Origin: Betaproteobacteria bacterium TMED82
GTDB lineage: Bacteria > Pseudomonadota > Gammaproteobacteria > Burkholderiales > Burkholderiaceae_A
Length of the DNA: 64,000 nt
Direction of reading: 5' to 3'
NCBI GenBank assembly: GCA_002170395.1
Contig: NHEJ01000007.1
Location: 105,955-169,954, forward strand
A model generated the notes under the pieces. The model saw nothing but the letters and a program-made list of their open reading frames with translations. It had not been told where the DNA came from and did no database searches. Shown here in pieces: positions 17,522 to 26,430 of this stretch (position 1 is the first letter of the stretch; every line of letters starts with the position of its first letter). The translations under genes were made by a program, and so were the position numbers.

Positions 17522-18578
17522 AAAATCATCTTTATTTTCAGAAACAAAAATCAGTAGTGCTACTTTAGAGTTACTTACTAAGCAGATGTCTGTTTTACTA
17601 TCCTCCGGTGTAACCTTAGAAAAAACGTTACACATTATTGAACTTCAATGTAGAGGTAGGACATCGAAAATATTTAAGGAACTCAGTCTATCTATTCAAT
17701 CGGGACACTCTTTTGCGAAAGCTCTTTCTAAGTATCCCAGAGACTTTTCCGATGTGTACAGGGGGTTCGTGTTTGCGGGAGAAAACTCTGGTCAACTTTC
17801 GGAAGTGTTTTTTAAATTATCGAAGTTTTTGGAAATGAGGAACTCCTTAAAAAAAAGTATCCTAACAGCCTTAACTTATCCTTTTATAGTTGTTCTTATG
17901 TCTTCTTTAATAATAATTTTGTTGATGGCTTATGTCGTACCAGAAATCACGACTGTATATACTTCGCAAAGTAGAGAATTGCCTTTATTAACAATAGGTT
18001 TAATCTTTATAAGCGATTTTTTAATTAAGTGGGGGGCATCAATTAGTTTACTTTTGGGGTTTTTACTCGTGATGATGACGGTAGCATATTCTAAGAAAAC
18101 GAAGTTTAGAATATTTTGTGATTTTTTTCTTTTAAAACTTCCAGTAATTGGTAAATTAATGTTGTTAAGTGAAATGGCGATGTTCGCAAATACTTTAAAT
18201 ATGTCAATCTCTGGAGGTTTAGATCTGTTGAAATCACTTCAAATTACACACAGAGTAACCAGTAATATGCATTTGCTCCTAAATATAAAAAAAGTGATCA
18301 ATATGGTTCGTGAGGGGGTACCCCTCGGTAAAGCCTTATCAAAAACTGCGGCATATCCAAAGTTATTACCTCAACTGATAACTATCGGAGAGGAAACTGG
18401 GCAATTGGCTAAGATGTTAGATCTTTGTGCCAGACAATCCATTGAGCAATTTAAAAGTCAGTCAAACACAGTAGCGATCTTTTTAGAACCGCTTCTTATT
18501 CTTTCTATGGGGGTACTTGTTATGTTAATAGTATTAGCAGTCATGATGCCGTTGATAGAAATGAATGTGGTTATTTAA
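17511..18578 (+). CDS. gspF: Type II secretion inner-membrane platform protein GspF
   Basis: GspF is the polytopic platform protein that works with GspE and GspL. ATG at 17511 lies right behind ACGGAGG, inside the end of gspE. The protein has the duplicated GspF domain: the first copy around LLTKQMSVLLSSGVTLEKTL, the second around LSEMAMFANTLNMSISGGL. Membrane segments are at about 120-145, 165-190 and near the C terminus (LLILSMGVLVMLIVLAVMM). The length of 355 is slightly short but within range. Confidence 0.95.
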   Translation: MKIRKSSLFSETKISSATLELLTKQMSVLLSSGVTLEKTLHIIELQCRGRTSKIFKELSLSIQSGHSFAKALSKYPRDFSDVYRGFVFAGENSGQLSEVFFKLSKFLEMRNSLKKSILTALTYPFIVVLMSSLIIILLMAYVVPEITTVYTSQSRELPLLTIGLIFISDFLIKWGASISLLLGFLLVMMTVAYSKKTKFRIFCDFFLLKLPVIGKLMLLSEMAMFANTLNMSISGGLDLLKSLQITHRVTSNMHLLLNIKKVINMVREGVPLGKALSKTAAYPKLLPQLITIGEETGQLAKMLDLCARQSIEQFKSQSNTVAIFLEPLLILSMGVLVMLIVLAVMMPLIEMNVVI

Positions 18579-18597
18579 GTAGCGGAGTAGCAGCTTT

Positions 18598-19050
18598 ATG
18601 CATGTTGGATTCAAAATATTAATTAGAACTGCAGTTTTCGGCTTATGGGCCAGCACAGCTTATTTGTTTGGAGATCTTTTGATTCAATATATCTCTCCCA
18701 AAAAGTTAATTGTTATAGATCCTGAGAACGAACCATCTTTAAAAGACACACAAATCATAAGCGAGTTATTCGGGCGAAATAGTGATCTGAGCAAATTTGT
18801 AAAATCCGATATACGAATCCTTGGTCTGGTTGCTGGTAAAGCGCAAGGCTCAATATTAATAGCTTTTAGAAATGGACCCCCTCAAGTACTGAAATTGGGT
18901 GAGAGGAGTGATGAAGGCCTATGTTTTCTGGGTTTTGAAAAGAATAAAGCTAAATTTGAATTATTTGGAGAGACTATTGAAATCTCTCATAATATAGTCA
19001 GAGAAGAAGTTGAAAAAAATTTAGAGAAATCAGTTAGTAAATCAATTTAA
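18598..19050 (+). CDS. gspC: Type II secretion protein GspC (short)
   Basis: GspC connects the inner-membrane platform to the secretin through its periplasmic homology region (HR). The 150-residue protein has an N-terminal membrane helix (about 8-28), then a linker, then an HR-like beta domain: IRILGLVAGKAQGSILIAF, followed by GPPQVLKLGERSDEGL. The C-terminal PDZ or coiled-coil domain of many GspC proteins is absent. It follows gspF rather than leading the cluster, as it does in several Burkholderiales. The assignment rests on the HR pattern and position. Confidence 0.82.
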   Translation: MHVGFKILIRTAVFGLWASTAYLFGDLLIQYISPKKLIVIDPENEPSLKDTQIISELFGRNSDLSKFVKSDIRILGLVAGKAQGSILIAFRNGPPQVLKLGERSDEGLCFLGFEKNKAKFELFGETIEISHNIVREEVEKNLEKSVSKSI

Positions 19051-19066
19051 ATTAAGTGGACACAAT

Positions 19067-19468
19067 ATGACTAAGCTTAAAGAAGTAGTTTCATCTGTTA
19101 ACGCACCTGAGGCAATTGGAACATATTCCCAGGGTATAAAAGTTGGCGACTTTGTATGGTTATCTGGTCAAATACCACTTGATCCATCGACAATGACTAT
19201 TGTAGGTAGTGATAGAGGTAATGTAGATGCTCAGATAAGACAGGTTTTTATGAATTTGAGAAGTGTATGTGAGGCATCTGGAGGTTCTTTAGACAACGTA
19301 ATAAAACTTAATATTTATCTTATAAATATGGATTTTTTTTCAAGAGTAAATGAGATTATGACTGAATTCTTTTGCGAACCATTCCCAGCTAGGGCTGCTG
19401 TCGGTGTCAGTAGTCTCCCAAAAGGAGCTCTAATTGAAGCGGAGGCGGTACTTTTTTTAGGTAATTAG
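19067..19468 (+). CDS. ridA: RidA family enamine/imine deaminase
   Basis: RidA hydrolyses reactive 2-aminoacrylate and similar enamines formed by PLP enzymes, protecting other enzymes in the cytoplasm. The 133-residue chain shows the family signatures: IGTYSQGIKVGDFVWLSGQI at the start and PARAAVGVSSLPKGALIEAE at the end, with the substrate-binding Arg in PARAAV and Glu in IEAEA. It lies just before recG with only three bases between them, so the two are probably cotranscribed. Confidence 0.93.
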   Translation: MTKLKEVVSSVNAPEAIGTYSQGIKVGDFVWLSGQIPLDPSTMTIVGSDRGNVDAQIRQVFMNLRSVCEASGGSLDNVIKLNIYLINMDFFSRVNEIMTEFFCEPFPARAAVGVSSLPKGALIEAEAVLFLGN

Positions 19469-19471
19469 TTT

Positions 19472-21505
19472 GTGAGGTTTCCAAACGGTTTGCTTAAAAT
19501 TGGTGTGAGTACTTGGCAAGATTTACTTTTTTACTTCCCCTCAAAGTATACTGATGAATCAAAAATTACAGATATTGCTAAGTTAAAGCAAACGGAAGTT
19601 GTACAACTTCAAGTTCAAGTCCTATCCTCTGTTATAGTTTTCCGTCCAAAGAGGACTCTGATCGTAAAAGTTTTCGATACGAGTGGTGTTGCGGAGTTAA
19701 GATTCTTGCATTTTAGACAGAGCTTTAAGGATTTTTTTTCGGTTGATCGGAAAATTAAAGTATCAGGTGTTTGCAGAATCAGCTCCAAAGGTTTTGAATT
19801 TATCCACCCTAAAGTAATTGATGGTTGGTATCCAACTAACATTGATCCTACTAAATTCCTTGTATCTACTTATCCTTCAATAAAAGGAGTATCTCAAGAC
19901 TTTATAAAAAGATGGATAAAAAAAGCGTTGGATTTGGAGTGTCCAAAAGAATGGTTACCGCCGGATTTACTAGAAAAATATGATTTACCGACTTTAGAAG
20001 ACTCTTTCAGGCAGATTCATCAACCGCAGATAATTGGAGATTCTGTTTCATTAATAGATGGTTTGCAAAATAAAACTAATCGGTTTTGGAAAAGAATAAA
20101 GATAGATGAGCTTGTAGCTCAACAAATTAGTTTTAGAAATAAAAAAAAGGCTGTAAAAAGAAAAGAGGTTAAAAAACTCTTAGATAAAGAAAAGTTAGCT
20201 AATCATCTCATAGATAGACTTCCTTTTAAGTTAACAAAATCACAAAAGAAAGTATGGGAAGAGGTGAGAGCTGATCTAGCTAAACCCTCCCCTACTAGGA
20301 GGCTCATACAAGGTGATGTCGGTTCTGGTAAGACTGTTATTGCTGCTTTAGCGGTGGCAACGGCAGTTGGATCAAATATGCAAGCTGCAATAATGACTCC
20401 TTCAGAATTATTAGCCTTACAAGTTTTTAGGAAAATGGAAGCTTGGTTTAGCGACCTTGAAATAAAATTGGTGTTCCTCAGTAGCGCTCAATCCCTTAAG
20501 GAGAAGAAGATTAATTTAAAATCGATTTTCTTAGGTGACGTAAATTTGGTTGTGGGAACTCATGCACTCATTCAGTCGGATGTGACATTTAAAAATCTTG
20601 GGTTATCTATAATAGATGAGCAACACAAATTTGGAGTCAATCAGAGAGAAAAATTGTCTTCTAATGGTTGTCATCTATTGGGCATGTCTGCTACCCCTAT
20701 TCCTAGGAGTCTGGCAATGACTTTTCTTGCTGATTTAGATATATCCACTGTTGACGAAGCGCCGAAAAGCAGGGGTAAGATTATTACTAAGCTGGTCTCT
20801 TCAGATAGGAGGCAAGAAATACTCAAAAGAATTAAAGTTTTTATTAGGGATGGTGGTCAAGCATTTTGGGTTTGCCCGATGATTGATGATGCCATCGATG
20901 CAAATAGAGCTTTAAAAACTCTATCTTCAACTGAAAAGTGGTTGAGATCTGTTTTCGAAGACGAGTTGGCTGTAGTTCATGGAAAACTAACCAAAGATGA
21001 AAAGAAAGTAGCAATGAAGGAGTTCGAAGAGGGAAAAAGAAAGATCTTACTGGCAACAACTGTCATTGAAGTTGGAATTGATGTTCCAAATGCTGGTTTA
21101 ATCATAGTTGAAAACTCCGAAAGATTCGGTCTTGCACAACTACATCAGTTAAGAGGAAGGGTTGGCAGGGGTGGAAGTGACGCTCTATGCATCTTTTTAT
21201 ATAGTAAATCGTTGACTGACTTGGCGATCGATAGATTAAAAATTCTACACTCCACTACTAATGGCTTTGAAATTGCAAAAAGAGATTTAGAACTGCGAGG
21301 ACCCGGGGAAATTTTAGGAACTAAACAATCTGGCGAGAATGTTTTTATTTTTTGTAATCTTAATAATGATTGGAGTCTTTTAAATGATGCAATATATTTA
21401 ACAAATGAGTTAGTTTCCCGTGCTAAATTAAAAGGGGTACCTAATTTAGAGCTAAGTTTGTCTGCATTAGTTAGTCGTTGGTCAAAAAGTAAAAATTCTA
21501 TATGA
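19472..21505 (+). CDS. recG: ATP-dependent DNA helicase RecG
   Basis: RecG remodels stalled replication forks and branch-migrates Holliday junctions. The start is GTG at 19472, giving 677 residues. The N-terminal wedge domain begins with a helix-hairpin region (GVSTWQDLLFYFPSKYTDES). Helicase motif I is QGDVGSGKTVIAALA, motif II is DEQH (the RecG/Mfd variant of the DEAD box), and motif III is GMSATPIPRSLA. The C-terminal helicase half ends with FGLAQLHQLRGRVGRGG. The RecG-specific TRG region follows. It is directly followed by oxyR, a pairing seen in pseudomonads and Burkholderia relatives. Confidence 0.96.
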   Translation: MRFPNGLLKIGVSTWQDLLFYFPSKYTDESKITDIAKLKQTEVVQLQVQVLSSVIVFRPKRTLIVKVFDTSGVAELRFLHFRQSFKDFFSVDRKIKVSGVCRISSKGFEFIHPKVIDGWYPTNIDPTKFLVSTYPSIKGVSQDFIKRWIKKALDLECPKEWLPPDLLEKYDLPTLEDSFRQIHQPQIIGDSVSLIDGLQNKTNRFWKRIKIDELVAQQISFRNKKKAVKRKEVKKLLDKEKLANHLIDRLPFKLTKSQKKVWEEVRADLAKPSPTRRLIQGDVGSGKTVIAALAVATAVGSNMQAAIMTPSELLALQVFRKMEAWFSDLEIKLVFLSSAQSLKEKKINLKSIFLGDVNLVVGTHALIQSDVTFKNLGLSIIDEQHKFGVNQREKLSSNGCHLLGMSATPIPRSLAMTFLADLDISTVDEAPKSRGKIITKLVSSDRRQEILKRIKVFIRDGGQAFWVCPMIDDAIDANRALKTLSSTEKWLRSVFEDELAVVHGKLTKDEKKVAMKEFEEGKRKILLATTVIEVGIDVPNAGLIIVENSERFGLAQLHQLRGRVGRGGSDALCIFLYSKSLTDLAIDRLKILHSTTNGFEIAKRDLELRGPGEILGTKQSGENVFIFCNLNNDWSLLNDAIYLTNELVSRAKLKGVPNLELSLSALVSRWSKSKNSI

Positions 21506-21515
21506 GGCGAAAAAC

Positions 21516-22445
21516 GTGACCCTAATTGAATTGCGTTATGTTACGGCTGTTGCAAGGGAGCGACATTTTGGTAGGGCTGCTGAATCTTGTTTTGTTAGTC
21601 AGCCGACTTTGTCTGTCAGTATAAAAAAGCTAGAGGAAGAACTGGGCACTAAGATATTTGAACGTGGTCGAGTTGAGATATCTGTTACAGATGTGGGTAA
21701 GGAAATAATAGAGCAGGCTCAGCTGATACTGCGAGAGACTTCAAAATTGAAATTTATTGCAGATCAAGGCCGGGACCCGCTACTTGGATCATTAAAAGTT
21801 GGAATTATCTTTACGGTGGGACCCTATTTGTTACCTCTTATTATGAAGAAGATAATTTCTGAGGTCCCCAGCATGCCCTTGGTCCTTTATGAGGATTACA
21901 CAGTTTCTTTGCTTGAAAAATTGAAAACTGGGAACATTGATATTGCTATACTGGCAGAGCCTTTTGACACGTCCGGCTTAAACGTAATGCCTATTTATAC
22001 TGAAGACTTTGTAGTGGCGATTCCAAAATCACACCCTTTAAAAAATGCAAAGAAAGTTGTTGCTGAGGATCTAAAACAAGAAACCTTACTTCTATTAGGA
22101 ATAGGTCATTGCTTCAGAAACCAAGTTTTAGATGTTTGTCCCGAGGCAGCAAAATTCTCGGCAAATGCTGTTGGAATTCAGAAAACTTTTGAAGGCAGTT
22201 CTTTAGAGACTATACGTCATATGGTTGCTTCTGGCTTAGGAATAACACTTCTGCCTAAAATGGCAATTTCAAAGGAAAAAATAAATGACAGTATTAAATT
22301 GATAAATTTCAAAGAACCAGTTCCAACCAGGACTGTAGTCATTGCCTGGAGGAGGGGTTTTACAAGGATAAAAGCCGTAAATAAAATTAGAGACTTAATT
22401 CTATCGATGGAATTGCCTGGCTGTAAATTAAATAAATGTAGATAA
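21516..22445 (+). CDS. oxyR: Hydrogen peroxide-sensing regulator OxyR
   Basis: OxyR is a LysR-type regulator that activates peroxide-defence genes when two cysteines form a disulfide. The start is GTG at 21516. The N-terminal winged helix-turn-helix includes FGRAAESCFVSQPTLSVSIK. The redox pair falls in GHCFRNQVLDVCPEA at residues 199 and 208, the same numbering as E. coli OxyR, which strongly supports OxyR over other LysR proteins. The length of 309 is normal. No catalase or peroxiredoxin gene is adjacent; recG lies upstream and cysM downstream. Confidence 0.95.
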   Translation: MTLIELRYVTAVARERHFGRAAESCFVSQPTLSVSIKKLEEELGTKIFERGRVEISVTDVGKEIIEQAQLILRETSKLKFIADQGRDPLLGSLKVGIIFTVGPYLLPLIMKKIISEVPSMPLVLYEDYTVSLLEKLKTGNIDIAILAEPFDTSGLNVMPIYTEDFVVAIPKSHPLKNAKKVVAEDLKQETLLLLGIGHCFRNQVLDVCPEAAKFSANAVGIQKTFEGSSLETIRHMVASGLGITLLPKMAISKEKINDSIKLINFKEPVPTRTVVIAWRRGFTRIKAVNKIRDLILSMELPGCKLNKCR

Positions 22446-22457
22446 CAGGAGAATTAA

Positions 22458-23357
22458 GTGTTTCAAGGATTAATAGATGCTGTAGGAAACACACCTCTAG
22501 TAAGGTTAAATGTAATTCCTGGTAAAGATAACCACGAAAAAAATAATATTATTCTAGGAAAATTGGAGGGCAATAATCCCGCTGGGTCAGTAAAGGATCG
22601 AGCCGCAGTATCAATGATTTCCGGAGCAAAAGAGAAGGGATATATTCAGCAAGGGGATCTACTTATTGAGGCAACAAGTGGAAATACAGGGATAGCGTTA
22701 GCTATGGCAGCAAAAATCATGGGTTTTAAAATGAGGCTGATTATGCCCGAAAACTTATCCATTGAACGACGTCAGGTGATGAAAGCCTTTGGTGCCGATT
22801 TAGTTCTTGTTTCGAAATCTGAGGGTATGGAGGGAGCGAGGGATTTAGCTAGGTCGATGGAGAGCGAGGGACATGGCTACGTATTGGATCAATTTTCGAA
22901 TAACGATAACTGGCTGGCTCACTATAGGAATACTGGTAAGGAAATACTTTCAGCAACAGGAAATAAGGTTTCTCACTTTGTGTCAGCGATGGGAACAACT
23001 GGGACTATTACCGGTGTTTCTAGATGCTTGAAAGAATACAATTCTGATATTCAGATTATCGGAGTTCAGCCAGAGGATGGTTCGCAAATAGCCGGCATCA
23101 GAAAATGGCCGGAGGCATATATCCCGCCGATCCGCTCGCTTGCTTTGATCGATAAAATAGAGGAGGTCAGTCAGGAAGAGGCAGAGGAAATGTGTAGAAG
23201 ATTAGCAGTTGAGGAGGGAATATTTTGTGGTCCCTCGGGGGCTGGTTCATTGTGTGTAGCTTTAAGGATTGCTAAACTCGTAAGCGGATCCAGGATAGTA
23301 TTTATTGTTTGCGATCGAGGGGATAGGTATTTATCCGCGGGAATTTTTCCAAGTTAA
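22458..23357 (+). CDS. cysM: Cysteine synthase B (CysM)
   Basis: CysM is a PLP enzyme that makes cysteine from O-acetylserine and sulfide or thiosulfate. The start is GTG at 22458, preceded by CAGGAG. The PLP lysine lies in NPAGSVKDRAAVSMI, and the phosphate-substrate loop is EATSGNTGIALAM. GTTGTITGVSR binds the PLP phosphate. The CysM-type pattern IAGIRKWPEAYIP distinguishes it from CysK. The length of 299 fits the family. Confidence 0.94.
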   Translation: MFQGLIDAVGNTPLVRLNVIPGKDNHEKNNIILGKLEGNNPAGSVKDRAAVSMISGAKEKGYIQQGDLLIEATSGNTGIALAMAAKIMGFKMRLIMPENLSIERRQVMKAFGADLVLVSKSEGMEGARDLARSMESEGHGYVLDQFSNNDNWLAHYRNTGKEILSATGNKVSHFVSAMGTTGTITGVSRCLKEYNSDIQIIGVQPEDGSQIAGIRKWPEAYIPPIRSLALIDKIEEVSQEEAEEMCRRLAVEEGIFCGPSGAGSLCVALRIAKLVSGSRIVFIVCDRGDRYLSAGIFPS

Positions 23358-23366
23358 GTCGGTTGT

Positions 23367-24107
23367 TTAAATGGTTTCTCTATTGTCAAACAAAAAGCAT
23401 TCTCCTTCCCATGAGTAACCCTCTGTTGAATTAAGATACTCAATAATACCTCCATCGAGCTGTGTCACATTTTTAAAGCCATTCTTCATCATAAATAGGG
23501 AGGCTTTTTCGCATCTGATGCCACCGGTACAAACATTTATAATTCTATAAACTTGGAGAATATGTTTCATGGACAAAACTTTTTTAGGGAACTCACTAAA
23601 CTTTGTTAGTTTAAGGTCAACAGCTTGGTGGAATGATCCCATAGCAATTTCGAAGCTATTTCTTGTGTCAAGCACTTTGATTGGTATTCCGTTTTCATCA
23701 AAGCCATCCTTCAACCATTTTTGAAGAGTCAAACTGTCAATCCTTGGTGCTTTTTCTTTGCCTGGCTGTATTTCAGGGCAGTCCATTTTGATAATTTCAG
23801 GTTTGATTTTCACTTTTAGTTGCTGGAATGCGCAGTCAGAGGACCAACTTATCTTTGGTCGAAGGTTTTCAAGACCAGGTATTGCTTTACATGCTTCAAA
23901 CATTTGCTCAGTGGAAGAAGTATTACCCGACAGAGTTAAGTTGATACCTTCTGTAGATAAAATAATAGTACCTTGCACGGCCAAAAGTTTCCCTATCTCG
24001 GCAAGAATTAACCGGTGATCCTCAAGGTGATCAAGATGAACAAATCGATAGGATCTTAAGTTTAAAATCTCACCTACTTTTTTGACTGAACTATTAGGAA
24101 CGTCCAA
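23367..24107 (-). CDS. trhO: tRNA uridine(34) hydroxylase TrhO (YceA/UPF0176, rhodanese fold)
   Basis: TrhO hydroxylates U34 of some tRNAs using oxygen; it has a rhodanese domain. The signature CTGGIRCEKASLFMMKNG, with two cysteines, is intact, and EGINLTLSG near the N terminus is the other family mark. The start is uncertain. ATG at 24155 would overlap the upstream gene by 62 bases and add a non-conserved leader; TTG at 24107, preceded by GGAG, overlaps by 14 bases and places the conserved LNLRSYRFV close to the N terminus. It ends 9 bases from the convergent cysM stop. Confidence 0.9.
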   Translation of the reverse strand: MDVPNSSVKKVGEILNLRSYRFVHLDHLEDHRLILAEIGKLLAVQGTIILSTEGINLTLSGNTSSTEQMFEACKAIPGLENLRPKISWSSDCAFQQLKVKIKPEIIKMDCPEIQPGKEKAPRIDSLTLQKWLKDGFDENGIPIKVLDTRNSFEIAMGSFHQAVDLKLTKFSEFPKKVLSMKHILQVYRIINVCTGGIRCEKASLFMMKNGFKNVTQLDGGIIEYLNSTEGYSWEGECFLFDNRETI

Positions 24108-25191
24108 ACCAACCTGCTCCGAGGGTAATGATACGATCAAATCCAAATTTTGCAATTATTTCCTCCTCAGTATACGACGGGTTTACTTCTTTAGCATTTT
24201 TAACAACCGAATTCTTCCAATCCTGTGCGCTGATTTTACCCAAATCAACCCTTAGTGGTGGAGGATTTTTCCAAATTGGTTTGAATTTTTCCTCAGCAGG
24301 AGTTGGGCGGAACTTTTCTGGTTGACTGTATAGAAGATCTACAGCTGTGGTGGGCGTTGTTCCCCCAAAAGGCTTAAATCGTTTGATTGTAAAAATTTCC
24401 TCCTCTCGCAAAATTGCCATATCTTTTACCAAATCTTCTGCTTTCTTTTTGTCAGCTGTTCCCTGTCTGTTTTCATCCTCCACCATCTTTAGAGCTTCAT
24501 AACTCGATGTTCCTCTAGGAAAGTTAGACAGAGTCAACCCCTCTTTTTTCAAAGCTTTTGTCACAATTCCATTTGTATTTTTTTTAAGCTCTATTTCAAG
24601 TGCCTCTATAATTGTTGTTCCAGGTCGATACTTGGGAGCTGCTACTGAGGTGATATCCAGCTCTTTAAGTTTATTTGCAGCAAATATAGTTTTTTCTAAG
24701 AGATCCTTATCTATCTTCACCACCGTTTGGACCACAGGTCTGCCGTTTTCGTCGAGTTTGACCTTGGTTTTTTGTTTTCCAGTTGTAGGGTCTAAAATTG
24801 GATTGCCAACATTATCAACTAAACCCTCTCGTTCTGCCTCAAATGTATTCCTCGCAATCATATGTCTTATGTCGTAGTAACTAGCTACAGCCTTTTTCAC
24901 TGGTAATCCGTTCTGCAGAACCAAATTACCGTTTTTATCTCTTTCAAAATCCAACTTAGTTTTTGGAAAACCTTTCGGTTCTCCATTAAAATCCTCAATG
25001 ATTCCCTGGCTTAACAGAATAGTCTTTGCTTCAAGTTCCCTTTCATCAATTTCAATTCTATCTTTCTGAGAAATCTGTATTAATTGGCCCTGAAAACCAG
25101 TTGCAAAACTCTTATCCATCCTCGAGCCAAGGTTCGTGTTAGCAATAGTTCCAGTGGCGAATGCATCTGTCGACTGTATGTTAAAAATCAT
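24094..25191 (-). CDS. Uncharacterised cysteine-free 365-residue protein
   Basis: I do not recognise this protein. ATG at 25191 has AGAGG seven bases upstream. It has no cysteine, no signal peptide and no membrane helix. The composition is rich in Lys, Glu, Asp, Asn and Pro. The middle carries loose repeats of a hairpin-like pattern (DKNGNLVLQNGLPV, later DENGRPVVQTVVK). The N terminus, MIFNIQSTDAFATGTIANTN, recalls substrates of the flagellar export pathway, which often lack cysteine, but this is only a resemblance. The end overlaps trhO. It could be a secreted or flagellum-associated protein of this lineage. Confidence 0.7.
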   Translation of the reverse strand: MIFNIQSTDAFATGTIANTNLGSRMDKSFATGFQGQLIQISQKDRIEIDERELEAKTILLSQGIIEDFNGEPKGFPKTKLDFERDKNGNLVLQNGLPVKKAVASYYDIRHMIARNTFEAEREGLVDNVGNPILDPTTGKQKTKVKLDENGRPVVQTVVKIDKDLLEKTIFAANKLKELDITSVAAPKYRPGTTIIEALEIELKKNTNGIVTKALKKEGLTLSNFPRGTSSYEALKMVEDENRQGTADKKKAEDLVKDMAILREEEIFTIKRFKPFGGTTPTTAVDLLYSQPEKFRPTPAEEKFKPIWKNPPPLRVDLGKISAQDWKNSVVKNAKEVNPSYTEEEIIAKFGFDRIITLGAGWFGRS

Positions 25192-25276
25192 ACCATACCT
25201 CTATTAACATTTGATACTTGAGAATAAGCAAAAGAAATGCCAATATTTCACTTTAGTTCAGTTTTAGGGAACTCTG

Positions 25277-25960
25277 ATGCTAACACTAGCTTTTGATGTC
25301 TATGGTACTTTATTCAACGTTAACTCGATGCAAGTTTTGCTTGAGAAATTTAGTCCTGGAAGTGGAAAAATTGCAACGCAATTATGGAGAGAAAAACAGA
25401 TTGAATACACTCGCCTACTTGTTATGCGTCAGCAAAAAGGAGACTATCAGTCTTTTTGGGATGTGACTATTGCTGCCTTGGACTTTACCTCTAATTCTCT
25501 CGGTTTAGGACTAACAACTTTACAAAAACGAGAGTTGATGGCATCTTACGAACATTTAGATTTATTCTCTGAAGTTGAGGATGTTCTCATGAACTTAAGA
25601 GGTATGGGAATTCAGCTTGTAATACTATCCAACGGTAATTACAAAATGCTGTCTCGGCTTCTCTTGAATGCTAGGCTTAATCGTATGTTTGATGAGGTTT
25701 TTTCCGCCGAGAGTGTTAGCAGCTTCAAGATTGATCCGGCAGTTTATGGGTTGATAAAAAAAAACTTAAACGTTGAAAAAAAAGATGTGATCTTGGTGTC
25801 CTCGAATTGCTGGGATATAATCGGTGGCGGGTGGTACGGCTTTAGAACGTTTTGGGTTAATCGCAATAACGATGTTTTTGATGAGCTTCGTTACCTACCA
25901 GATTTTACCGGAAATGATTTGAATGATCTCCTAGCTCAAATAAAGATTAAATATGGTTAA
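25277..25960 (+). CDS. Type II haloacid dehalogenase (HAD superfamily)
   Basis: The 227-residue protein matches L-2-haloacid dehalogenase type II. Motif I is LAFDVYGTLF with the nucleophile Asp at residue 7. The type II pattern REKQIEYTRLL follows, with the Arg of the halide pocket. Motif II is ILSNGN, motif III includes FKIDPAVYGL with Lys, and the last motif is SSNCWDIIGGGWYGF. The family hydrolyses 2-haloalkanoates with inversion; actual substrates in this bacterium are unknown. It stands alone between the divergent unknown gene and tRNA-Arg. Confidence 0.88.
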   Translation: MLTLAFDVYGTLFNVNSMQVLLEKFSPGSGKIATQLWREKQIEYTRLLVMRQQKGDYQSFWDVTIAALDFTSNSLGLGLTTLQKRELMASYEHLDLFSEVEDVLMNLRGMGIQLVILSNGNYKMLSRLLLNARLNRMFDEVFSAESVSSFKIDPAVYGLIKKNLNVEKKDVILVSSNCWDIIGGGWYGFRTFWVNRNNDVFDELRYLPDFTGNDLNDLLAQIKIKYG

Positions 25961-26008
25961 AGTTAGGAAGTATTAAAATAGTTGATTGAAATTTAAAGAC
26001 TTGAAGTT

Positions 26009-26084
26009 TGGCGCCTCCGGTAGGAATCGAACCTACGACCCTCCCCTTAGGAGGGGGATGCTCTATCCACTGAGCTACAGAGGC
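26009..26084 (-). tRNA. tRNA-Arg (anticodon CCU)
   Basis: The reverse strand reads as a full cloverleaf of 76 bases. The acceptor stem is GCCTCTG with CGGAGGC (one T-G pair). The D arm is GCTCAGTGGATAGAGC, the anticodon loop is CTCCTAA, and the T arm is GTAGG-TTCGAAT-CCTAC. The anticodon CCT reads AGG (Arg). The discriminator is G and the CCA end is encoded (26009-26011). It sits between the dehalogenase and a small exported protein. A frame over the tRNA that resembles a peptide is not a gene. Confidence 0.97.
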
Positions 26085-26110
26085 TTAGAAGTAAACTTTT
26101 TACAAGCTTT

Positions 26111-26383
26111 TTATAAGCGAGTTGGTCTGCACAAATGTAATTTTCCACCTCTTTCCTCAAACCTTAAATAGGAAAACTCTTTGCAATCTTTCTGTTTTTT
26201 AAAGCAGTGACCAATATGAGTATTGTTATCAGTTTTAGCACACCACATTATTGGTGGATTTATTATTTTCTCGTTATTTTTATCTTTATCATTTTTCTTT
26301 TTGATAGGGTCGCCTACGGCCATTCCATTTAAGAAAAACACTGCTACCATAAACGACAGCTTAGCTGTTTTATATTTTGTCAT
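26111..26383 (-). CDS. Small exported protein with four cysteines, unknown
   Basis: The 90-residue frame starts with ATG at 26383 behind AGGA. Residues 1-23 look like a signal peptide (KLSFMVAVFFLNGMAVG). The mature part is Lys-rich at first, then has four cysteines (WCAKTD, GHCFKKQKDCKEF and HLCRP), which could form two disulfides in the periplasm. I do not recognise a family. The gene lies between tRNA-Arg and the divergent dusA. Confidence 0.6.
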   Translation of the reverse strand: MTKYKTAKLSFMVAVFFLNGMAVGDPIKKKNDKDKNNEKIINPPIMWCAKTDNNTHIGHCFKKQKDCKEFSYLRFEERGGKLHLCRPTRL

Positions 26384-26430
26384 TTAATTCCTAAATTTTA
26401 ATTATGTTGCTATTTTAACATTTCTAACAA

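Noticed and set aside
25986-26171. 61-codon plus-strand frame with GASGRNRTYDPPLRRG-like sequence
   Set aside because: It is a translation of the tRNA-Arg gene on the other strand, a well-known false gene.
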